Part shown: positions 56,081 through 64,000 of the stretch, piece by piece
Position numbering within the stretch: position 1 is the stretch's first letter
How the letters are laid out: each line of letters opens with the position of its first letter
NCBI GenBank assembly: GCA_903823025.1
Contig: CAIJRK010000047.1
Span: 1-64,000 of the forward strand
DNA length: 64,000 nt
DNA from: an uncultured beta proteobacterium
GTDB lineage: Bacteria > Pseudomonadota > Gammaproteobacteria > Burkholderiales > Burkholderiaceae_C
Direction: 5' to 3'
The notes under the pieces: model-generated
What the model was told of the DNA's origin: nothing
What the model saw: the letters and a program-made list of their open reading frames with translations, nothing else
Database searches by the model: none
Translations under genes and position numbers: made by a program

Positions 56081-56563
56081 ATGACGCGTCTCGATGAGCA
56101 AGAAACAGATGAGTCCGAAGATTCAGAGTTCAAGCCACTGAGTGCAGAAGAAGCACAGGCTTTACGTCAACTTCACACTGCGGTCTCTCCTTGGCGAATA
56201 GTAGGTTGGCAGGCTTTGGTAGGGTTGGCAGTGGCCTTGGTTGCTTGGGCAGTCACTGGCAAAGCAGTTGCAGGCTGGTCTGCAGGTTACGGTGCTTTAG
56301 CGGTGGTAATTCCCGCTGTTTTATTTTTTCGCGGCCTGTTGCGCCAGCGAGGAGCTGCTAATGCAGGTTCTGCGGTGACAGGTTTTTTTGTGTGGGAAAT
56401 GGTCAAGATTACTTTGACTGTGGCGATGTTATTCGCCGCACCAAAGTTGATTTTGCAATTGAACTGGCTGGCCCTGTTGGCCGGTTTTGTGCTAACGATG
56501 AAAGTGTATTGGGTGGCCATGTGGCTGCATCCGGTGTACAAAAAATCGCTCAAAAAGAATTGA
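56081..56563 (+). CDS. atpI: ATP synthase protein I
   Basis: A 160-residue membrane protein at the head of the atp operon. An acidic N-terminal tail (DEQETDESEDSEFK) is followed by four membrane segments (WQALVGLAVALVAWAV; GYGALAVVIPAVLFF; FFVWEMVKITLTVAMLFAA; WLALLAGFVLTMKVYWVAMW). AtpI helps assemble the c-ring and may aid ion supply; it is not part of the final enzyme. No strong ribosome-binding site is seen before the ATG, consistent with low expression relative to the structural genes. Confidence 0.9.
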   Translation: MTRLDEQETDESEDSEFKPLSAEEAQALRQLHTAVSPWRIVGWQALVGLAVALVAWAVTGKAVAGWSAGYGALAVVIPAVLFFRGLLRQRGAANAGSAVTGFFVWEMVKITLTVAMLFAAPKLILQLNWLALLAGFVLTMKVYWVAMWLHPVYKKSLKKN

Positions 56564-56577
56564 AGAATTGGTGAACT

Positions 56578-57480
56578 ATGGCTGCTGCTGAACACGCTGG
56601 AACACATGCCCCTACAGCTGGGGAATATATTCAGCATCATTTGCAACATTTGCAAAAAAACTTCGCTTTTGAAGACGTGAAACAAACCGGTTTGGTTGAC
56701 TTCAGTCTCTTCAATCTGGACTCGCTATTTTTCTCGGTGCTACTCGGCATCATTGGCTGCTTCTTACTGTGGAAAGCAGCCCGCAAGGCGACCTCGGGCG
56801 TGCCAGGACGCTTCCAGGCAGCGGTTGAGATCCTTTGCGAAATGGTTGATACCCAGGCAAAAGGCGTGATTCACAACGCCAAGAGTCGCAAACTGGTAGC
56901 GCCCCTGGCCTTGACCGTGTTTGTCTGGATTTTCCTGATGAATGCCATGGACATGGTGCCCGTGGACTTGATTCCAGAGATGTGGGCCGCCTACTATGGC
57001 TCTACCGGTCACGACCCAGCACATGCTTACATGCGTGTGGTGGCCACCGCCGACCTGTCAACCACACTGGGCCTCTCCTTCAGTGTCTTGCTTATCTGTA
57101 TTTTTTATAGCATCAAGATCAAGGGCATGGGCGGCTGGGCGCACGAACTGGTGGCAGCACCTTTTGGCGACAAGGTTGTGCTCTACCCGATTAACTTTTT
57201 GATGCAAATGATTGAGTTTGCCGCCAAGACCGTGTCACACGGTATGCGACTATTTGGCAACATGTTTGCCGGTGAACTGATTTTTATGTTGATCGCCCTC
57301 ATGGGTGGCGCATGGGCCTGGCAATTTAATCCGCTGGCTGGCGGGTTCTGGCTGGGATTTGGGCATGTAGTTGCTGGAACTGTCTGGAGTCTCTTCCACA
57401 TTCTGGTGATTACGCTGCAAGCCTTCATCTTCATGATGTTGACGCTGATTTATGTGGGACAGGCCCACGACTCACACTGA
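56578..57480 (+). CDS. atpB: ATP synthase subunit a
   Basis: A 300-residue Fo membrane subunit forming the proton half-channels. It shows MNAMDMVPVDLIPEMW, and the essential arginine region in TVSHGMRLFGNMFAGELIFMLIALM, then FHILVITLQAFIFMMLTLIYVGQA. Starts 15 bases after atpI. Length is typical for betaproteobacteria. Confidence 0.97.
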   Translation: MAAAEHAGTHAPTAGEYIQHHLQHLQKNFAFEDVKQTGLVDFSLFNLDSLFFSVLLGIIGCFLLWKAARKATSGVPGRFQAAVEILCEMVDTQAKGVIHNAKSRKLVAPLALTVFVWIFLMNAMDMVPVDLIPEMWAAYYGSTGHDPAHAYMRVVATADLSTTLGLSFSVLLICIFYSIKIKGMGGWAHELVAAPFGDKVVLYPINFLMQMIEFAAKTVSHGMRLFGNMFAGELIFMLIALMGGAWAWQFNPLAGGFWLGFGHVVAGTVWSLFHILVITLQAFIFMMLTLIYVGQAHDSH

Positions 57481-57774
<294 letters not shown>

Positions 57775-57811
57775 TTTTGGGTAAGCTTTCACGCTTGAAA
57801 GGGAATAAGCA

Positions 57812-58282
57812 GTGAACATCAATTCAACCCTGTTCCTGCAGGCCATTGTTTTTGCGATTCTGGTGTGGTTCACGATGAAATTCGTGTGGCCCCCAATCAC
57901 CAAAGCATTGGATGAGCGGGCACAGAAAATAGCCGACGGCCTCGCCGCCGCTGATAAAGCCAAATCTGAGCTTTCCTCCGCCAACAAGCGTGTCGAAGCC
58001 GAACTGGCTTTGTCACGCACTGAAACCATGGCGCGTTTGGCTGATGCTGAACGCCGTGGTCAGGTCATCGTTGAAGAAGCCAAGTCAAAAGCAACGGAGG
58101 AAGGTAGCAAAATTATTGCCGCCGCCAAAGTTGAAGCTGAACAGCAAACCGTCAAAGCGCGCGAATCATTGCGTGAGCAAGTCGCAGCGCTGGCAGTTAA
58201 AGGCGCCGAGCAGATTCTCCGCAAGGAAGTCAATGCCGGTGTCCACGCTGATTTGCTTGGTCGCTTGAAGACAGAGCTGTAA
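57812..58282 (+). CDS. atpF: ATP synthase subunit b
   Basis: A 156-residue stator stalk: one N-terminal membrane segment ([24 protein letters not shown]) and a long charged coiled coil ([23 protein letters not shown] and on). The GTG start at 57812 follows AAAGGGA. Standard length for proteobacterial b. Confidence 0.96.
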   Translation: MNINSTLFLQAIVFAILVWFTMKFVWPPITKALDERAQKIADGLAAADKAKSELSSANKRVEAELALSRTETMARLADAERRGQVIVEEAKSKATEEGSKIIAAAKVEAEQQTVKARESLREQVAALAVKGAEQILRKEVNAGVHADLLGRLKTEL

Positions 58283-58292
58283 GAGGACAACC

Positions 58293-58832
58293 ATGGCTGA
58301 ACTCGCCACTATTGCCCGCCCTTACGCCGATGCTTTGTTTAAAGCAACGAAGACTGACTTAAACGCTGCGGCTGTCTGGCTTGAGGCGTTGAAAGAAATT
58401 GCGGGTCATCCGCAATTACAACAGTACGCTGAGAACCCTAGCGTGACAGCGGCTCAAGTATTTGCGTTGTTTGAAGCCATTGCAGGCGATGCCCATGTGG
58501 TTTTGCCAGAGATGGCCAAAAACTTCTTGCGCACTGTCATCGACAACGCCCGCTTGACTGCCGTACCTGAAATTGCTGCGCAGTTTCAAGTGCTGAAGAA
58601 TGCGCAAGGTGGTTTGTCCGATGCCGTGGTTTACAGCGCATTCGCGATTGACAGCACGGCCCTGGCTGAATTGGCCACCCTGCTTGAAAAGCGATTTGCA
58701 CGCAAGCTCAATGTATCCGTCGAATTGCAGCCCGATCTCATCGGCGGCATTCGTGTGGTGGTGGGTGATGAGGTTCTTGACTCTTCTGTCAAAGCCAGTC
58801 TTGAACAAATGAAAGTGGCCTTGACAGCTTGA
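58293..58832 (+). CDS. atpH: ATP synthase subunit delta
   Basis: A 179-residue F1 stator subunit joining the b stalk to the alpha/beta head. Seen: [20 protein letters not shown] at the start, [21 protein letters not shown], and the C-terminal [33 protein letters not shown]. Starts 10 bases after atpF. Confidence 0.96.
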   Translation: MAELATIARPYADALFKATKTDLNAAAVWLEALKEIAGHPQLQQYAENPSVTAAQVFALFEAIAGDAHVVLPEMAKNFLRTVIDNARLTAVPEIAAQFQVLKNAQGGLSDAVVYSAFAIDSTALAELATLLEKRFARKLNVSVELQPDLIGGIRVVVGDEVLDSSVKASLEQMKVALTA

Positions 58833-58881
58833 GGCGCAAGTCTCCCGTTGTCGGCCCAATTAACGAAAGAAGGAAAGAGCC

Positions 58882-60435
58882 ATGCAACTCAATCCCGCAG
58901 AAATTTCTGAACTGATCAAGAGCCGTATTGAAGGCCTGTCAGCCAGCACCAACATTCGTAATCAAGGCACGGTTGTGTCCGTGACGGATGGTATTTGCCG
59001 CATTCATGGCCTCTCGGACGTGATGCAGGGTGAGATGCTGGAATTTCCCGCTGACGCAGACGGTCAGCCCAGCTACGGCTTGGCGCTGAATCTCGAACGT
59101 GACTCCGTTGGCTCCGTGATTTTGGGCGCTTACGAACATATTTCTGAAGGCGACATCGTCAAATGTACGGGTCGTATTCTGGAAGTGCCCGTTGGCCCCG
59201 AGCTTAAAGGCCGCGTGGTTAATGCACTGGGTCAGCCCATTGACGGCAAAGGCCCCATCAACGCCAAGATGACCGACGTGATTGAAAAGGTTGCGCCTGG
59301 CGTGATTGCACGTCAGTCCGTGAGCCAACCCATGCAAACCGGCCTGAAGTCCATTGACTCCATGGTGCCCGTGGGTCGCGGTCAACGCGAATTGATCATT
59401 GGTGACCGTCAGACCGGTAAAACGGCTGTCGCCATTGACGCCATCATTAACCAAAAAGGTCAAAACATGACCTGCGTTTATGTCGCAATTGGCCAAAAAG
59501 CCTCTTCCGTCAAAAACGTTGTGCGTTCGCTGGAACAAGCAGGCGCTATGGAATACACCATCGTGGTGGCTGCGACGGCTTCCGAGTCGGCAGCGATGCA
59601 ATATGTCAGTGCTTACTCCGGTTGCACGATGGGTGAATATTTCCGCGATCGCGGCGAAGACGCCCTGATTGTGTATGACGATTTGTCCAAGCAAGCCGTG
59701 GCTTATCGCCAGGTCGCCTTGCTGTTGCGTCGTCCACCAGGACGTGAAGCCTACCCAGGCGACGTGTTCTATCTACACAGCCGCTTGCTCGAACGCGCCG
59801 CGCGCGTGAACGAGAAGTATGTCGAAGATTTCACCAAAGGTGCAGTCAAAGGCAAGACAGGCTCATTGACGGCTTTGCCTATCATTGAAACGCAAGCTGG
59901 CGACGTGTCCGCTTTCGTGCCAACCAACGTGATTTCGATCACCGATGGCCAGATTTTCCTGGAAACTTCGCTGTTCAACGCTGGTATTCGTCCTGCGATT
60001 AACGCGGGTATTTCGGTATCGCGCGTGGGCGGTGCAGCACAGACCAAGCTGATCAAGAACCTGTCCGGCGGTATTCGTACCGACTTGGCTCAGTACCGTG
60101 AACTTGCCGCTTTTGCGCAGTTCGCCTCTGATCTTGACGAAGCGACTCGCAAGCAACTCGACCGGGGTGCGCGCGTAACAGAACTGCTCAAACAAGCGCA
60201 ATACAGTCCACTGCCAATCAGTTTGATGGGCGCCACACTGTTTGCCGTGAACAAGGGTTTCATGGATGATATTGATGTCAAAAAGATACTGTCTTTTGAA
60301 CACGGTCTCCATGCTTTCCTGAAAGACAAGCACGCAGCCCTGCTGGCAAAACTCGAAGCGGACAAGGCAATGGACAAGGATGCTGAAGCTGAAATGACAG
60401 CTGCAGTCACCGCGTTCAAGAAGTCGTTTGCTTGA
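58882..60435 (+). CDS. atpA: ATP synthase subunit alpha
   Basis: A 517-residue F1 subunit with non-catalytic nucleotide sites. Walker A is [30 protein letters not shown] and the arginine-finger region [36 protein letters not shown] are present. AAGGAAAGAG precedes the ATG. Forms the hexameric head with beta. Confidence 0.98.
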   Translation: MQLNPAEISELIKSRIEGLSASTNIRNQGTVVSVTDGICRIHGLSDVMQGEMLEFPADADGQPSYGLALNLERDSVGSVILGAYEHISEGDIVKCTGRILEVPVGPELKGRVVNALGQPIDGKGPINAKMTDVIEKVAPGVIARQSVSQPMQTGLKSIDSMVPVGRGQRELIIGDRQTGKTAVAIDAIINQKGQNMTCVYVAIGQKASSVKNVVRSLEQAGAMEYTIVVAATASESAAMQYVSAYSGCTMGEYFRDRGEDALIVYDDLSKQAVAYRQVALLLRRPPGREAYPGDVFYLHSRLLERAARVNEKYVEDFTKGAVKGKTGSLTALPIIETQAGDVSAFVPTNVISITDGQIFLETSLFNAGIRPAINAGISVSRVGGAAQTKLIKNLSGGIRTDLAQYRELAAFAQFASDLDEATRKQLDRGARVTELLKQAQYSPLPISLMGATLFAVNKGFMDDIDVKKILSFEHGLHAFLKDKHAALLAKLEADKAMDKDAEAEMTAAVTAFKKSFA

Positions 60436-60464
60436 CCCGCAACTGACGGCACAAGGAGGCATTC

Positions 60465-61361
60465 ATGGCAGCAGGTAAGGAAATACGCGGCAAGATCAAA
60501 TCGGTGGAAAACACCAAGAAAATCACAAAGGCCATGGAAATGGTGGCCGCCAGCAAAATGCGCAAAGCGCAAGAGCGGATGCGTGCCGCTCGCCCTTATA
60601 GCGAAAAAATCCGCAATATCGCTGCTAATTTGGGCCAGGCCAACCCTGAATATGTTCACGCTTTCATGAAAACCAACGACGCCAAGTCTGCGGGCATGAT
60701 TGTGGTGACCACAGACAAGGGGCTGTGCGGCGGGATGAACACCAACGTGTTGCGAGGGGTGACTCAAAAGTTGCGCGACTTGCAAGCCGAGGGCATCTCC
60801 ACGCAAGCGGTCGCGATTGGCAACAAGGGACTGGGCTTTCTGACTCGTATTGGGGCTAAAGTGGTCTCACATGCGACACAACTCGGTGACACGCCTCACC
60901 TGGAAAAGCTGATTGGTCCTGTCAAGGTGGTGCTGGACGCTTATGTTCGGGGAGAAGTTAATTCGGTCTTTCTGTGCTACACGCGCTTCATCAACACCAT
61001 GAAGCAAGAGCCTGTTGTCCAGCAACTGCTGCCGTTATCGGGCAGCACGATGCAGGCCGAGATGCAAGCCAGTGAATCCACAACGGGCACCAAGCACGGA
61101 TGGGATTACATCTATGAGCCTGATGCGCAGACCGTGATCGACGATATGTTGATCCGCTACGTAGAAGCGCTCGTGTATCAGGCAGTGGCCGAGAACATGG
61201 CGTCCGAGCAATCGGCACGCATGGTGGCCATGAAGTCAGCCACTGACAACGCCGGTACCGTGATTGACGAGCTCAAGCTGATCTACAACAAGACGCGTCA
61301 GGCCGCGATTACGAAAGAACTTTCGGAAATCGTCGCGGGTGCTGCGGCAGTTTCAACGTAA
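60465..61361 (+). CDS. atpG: ATP synthase subunit gamma
   Basis: A 298-residue central rotor shaft. N-terminal coiled coil [36 protein letters not shown], the conserved [12 protein letters not shown], and the C-terminal helix region [43 protein letters not shown] lies before the ATG. Standard length. Confidence 0.98.
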   Translation: MAAGKEIRGKIKSVENTKKITKAMEMVAASKMRKAQERMRAARPYSEKIRNIAANLGQANPEYVHAFMKTNDAKSAGMIVVTTDKGLCGGMNTNVLRGVTQKLRDLQAEGISTQAVAIGNKGLGFLTRIGAKVVSHATQLGDTPHLEKLIGPVKVVLDAYVRGEVNSVFLCYTRFINTMKQEPVVQQLLPLSGSTMQAEMQASESTTGTKHGWDYIYEPDAQTVIDDMLIRYVEALVYQAVAENMASEQSARMVAMKSATDNAGTVIDELKLIYNKTRQAAITKELSEIVAGAAAVST

Positions 61362-62783
<1,422 letters not shown>

Positions 62784-62788
62784 AACCC

Positions 62789-62826
62789 TTGTCAACCGTG
62801 CCCGCTGCGGCAGGCAGGGTTGACAA
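62789..62826 (+). other. Intercistronic hairpin between atpD and atpC
   Basis: TTGTCAACC at 62789-62797 and GGTTGACAA at 62818-62826 form a perfect 9-bp stem around 20 bases, inside the 58-base gap. No T-run follows, so it is not a full terminator. It ends about 15 bases before the atpC start and could cover its ribosome-binding site or stabilise the upstream message. Confidence 0.6.
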
Positions 62827-62841
62827 CTGATTAGGAACACC

Positions 62842-63258
62842 ATGAACACCATCCATGTCGATGTGGTCAGTGCTGAAGAACTGATTTTCTCTGGCGAAGC
62901 ACGCTTTGTGTCTCTGCCGGGTGAAGACGGTGAACTGGGCATTTATCCACGCCACACACCGCTGATCACGCGCATCAAGGCGGGTTCTGTGCGGATTGAA
63001 AATGCTGATGGCAGCGAAGAATTCGTCTTTGTCGCTGGCGGCATTCTTGAAGTTCAGCCCAGCTGCGTGACCGTGTTGTCTGACACGGCTGTTCGCGGCA
63101 AGGATCTGGACGACGAAAAAGCCAATGCGGCCAAAGCCTTGGCGGAAGAAGCACTCAAAAACGCCAAAGGTGAGCTTGATATTGCCCGTGCGCAATCAGA
63201 ACTACTCGTCATGGCAGCCCAAATCGCCGCCTTGCGCAAGTTCCGCCAGAAAAGATGA
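62842..63258 (+). CDS. atpC: ATP synthase subunit epsilon
   Basis: A 138-residue F1 subunit that couples and inhibits the rotor. N-terminal beta sandwich ([45 protein letters not shown]) and two C-terminal helices ([47 protein letters not shown]). AGGAACACC precedes the ATG. Last gene of the atp operon. Confidence 0.97.
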   Translation: MNTIHVDVVSAEELIFSGEARFVSLPGEDGELGIYPRHTPLITRIKAGSVRIENADGSEEFVFVAGGILEVQPSCVTVLSDTAVRGKDLDDEKANAAKALAEEALKNAKGELDIARAQSELLVMAAQIAALRKFRQKR

Positions 63259-63289
63259 CAACTTGATTGGCCTGACGATCAATCATTTC

Positions 63290-63324
63290 AAAAGCCTCGT
63301 TCTTCACTGAATCGGGCTTTTTTT
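63290..63324 (+). terminator. Intrinsic terminator of the atp operon
   Basis: AAAAGCC at 63290-63296 pairs with GGCTTTT at 63315-63321, followed by further T (63315-63324 reads GGCTTTTTTT). The loop is about 18 bases and can form extra pairs. It lies 31 bases after the atpC stop. Confidence 0.8.
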
Positions 63325-63379
63325 ATGCCCTGTAGCGAGCCAGTGTCGAGCCGCAACCCTGTGCATAGCTCATACTGAC

Positions 63380-63901
63380 TCAGTTCAAAACAGGTCGATC
63401 AGAAAGTTCATTTGGATTTGTTTCACCGGCTTTGAGTGGGAAATGGGCGACCAGCAGGGTTGATACTTCTTCCAGCGCGTGGGTGAGTCCGTCCTCAAAT
63501 TGACCCTGTTGAAACGCCGTCCGCATCCGCTCAACCATCGTTTGCCAAACCTGCGGCTCAACGACTTCACTCAAGCCTCGGTCCGCGACCAGTTCAATGG
63601 CATGTTCAGCCAACAGCAAGTAAATCAACACCCCGTTATTTTGAGCCGTGTCCCAGACCCGAAGTTTGCTGAACATGGCCAACGCTCTGTCACGGGTAAT
63701 TTGCGACGTTGAGGCATCGCGCCAGAGATAACTCAGGGGCAAACCCGCCTCAACATAAATTCGGATTTCACCTGCGTGGCGTTGCTCACTAGCCGTCACC
63801 CGTTGCTGTAAACGCTGCAGACTATCTATCGGGATGGCACGTCTCGTGGTGGATTCATCCAGCCAGGCATGTTTTAAAGTTCGTTGGATACGGTTCAACA
63901 T
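63380..63901 (-). CDS. TPM-domain protein
   Basis: A 173-residue protein with a TPM (repair/phosphatase-like) domain: TASEQRHAGEIRIYVEAGLPLSYLWRDAS, RDRALAMFSKLRVWDTAQNNGVLIYLLLAEHAIELVADRG, and VWQTMVERMRTAFQQGQFEDGL. No signal peptide or membrane segment; likely cytoplasmic. The ATG at 63901 overlaps the upstream stop in TAATG with AGGA eight bases before; an ATG two codons earlier (63907) is too close to that site. Pairs of TPM genes in this arrangement are common; their role is not settled. Confidence 0.88.
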   Translation of the reverse strand: MLNRIQRTLKHAWLDESTTRRAIPIDSLQRLQQRVTASEQRHAGEIRIYVEAGLPLSYLWRDASTSQITRDRALAMFSKLRVWDTAQNNGVLIYLLLAEHAIELVADRGLSEVVEPQVWQTMVERMRTAFQQGQFEDGLTHALEEVSTLLVAHFPLKAGETNPNELSDRPVLN

Positions 63902-64000
63902 TACCATTTTCCTGAAGCGCCACCGCCACCAAAATCACCACCCCCGCCTGAGCCGAAGCCACCACTGCCACCACTAAAACCACCGCCAGATCCCCCGCCT
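63901..64000 (-). CDS. Glycine-rich C-terminus of a YgcG-type TPM protein (cut by window edge)
   Basis: Only the last 32 residues are in the window: a Gly/Ser/Phe-rich tail (FSGGSGGFGSGGGGDFGGGG) ending ASGKW and TAA at 63901-63903. This low-complexity tail is typical of YgcG-family TPM proteins, which are exported and membrane-anchored, and which usually precede a second TPM gene as here. The rest lies to the right of the window. Confidence 0.75.
   Translation of the reverse strand, partial: GGGSGGGFSGGSGGFGSGGGGDFGGGGASGKW

Noticed and set aside
58939-59694. A 251-codon open frame opposite atpA
   Set aside because: His/Gly/Asn-rich text complementary to conserved atpA codons; no ribosome-binding site and no family.

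Overview
The window is a stretch of a betaproteobacterial chromosome. The gene order and protein sequences point to Burkholderiales, most likely Comamonadaceae and Rhodoferax-like: def-fmt divergent from LysM-dprA-smg, ybeD-lipB-lipA next to atpIBEFHAGDC, yajC-secD-secF, a DUF2242 lipoprotein. That placement is my inference from family resemblance, not from a search. Most of the window is compact core genome. Accessory or decaying material lies at about 1-1055 (toxin-antitoxin pair, Rpn-type transposase-like remnant), 32504-34077 (wrecked chemoreceptor) and 49567-53177 (RTX protein beside a two-component system).

Layout: 1-1055 accessory DNA. 1067-3257 carries a type IV pilin gene and a downstream TMTC-like membrane/TPR protein that may glycosylate the pilin. 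The pilin has a sigma-54-type promoter, and three evenly spaced palindromes lie between it and a divergent Sel1-repeat gene. 4042-5247 is pgk. 5315-21002 is one long leftward chemosensory operon: tandem-tip soluble MCP, triple CheW, CheB, HEAT-repeat protein, CheR, CheY, CheA, small STAS-like protein, CheY, membrane MCP, response regulator, ParA-like ATPase, and a MASE1-PAS-PAS hybrid kinase with receiver and Hpt domains. Many junctions are 4-base start/stop overlaps. 21222-23777 holds azlD, azlC, fmt and def; divergent from these are a LysM protein, dprA and smg (23972-26974). 27006-30204 is yajC-secD-secF. 30495-34077 holds a zinc-ribbon DUF805 protein, an M20 peptidase and the MCP pseudogene. 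34364-36381 is an OmpR-type regulator and kinase with a probable three-repeat operator upstream.

36475-47289 is a complete glycogen operon (glgB-glgX-malQ-glgC-glgA-glgP), with nearly every junction a 4-base overlap: synthesis (glgC, glgA, glgB) and breakdown (glgP, glgX, malQ) are transcribed together. 47342-49548 has an AmpG-like permease divergent from a periplasmic M48 peptidase. 49567-50901 is an RTX calcium-binding protein divergent from a two-component system (51130-53177). 53174-55897 holds a lipoprotein and lipA, lipB and ybeD (lipoylation). 56081-63258 is the full F1Fo ATP synthase operon, ended by a clear terminator. The right edge has a TPM-domain gene and the glycine-rich C-terminus of its upstream partner.

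The strongest candidates for something not yet described are the chemosensory system and the pilA control region. The chemosensory system has a cytoplasmic receptor with two signalling tips 300 residues apart, a three-domain CheW, HEAT and ParA proteins, and a MASE1 hybrid kinase as last gene. The pilA control region has three TGGCAC-R-N8-TGTGCCA palindromes at about 31-bp spacing upstream of a sigma-54 -24/-12 element. No tRNA, rRNA, CRISPR array or intact insertion sequence was seen.
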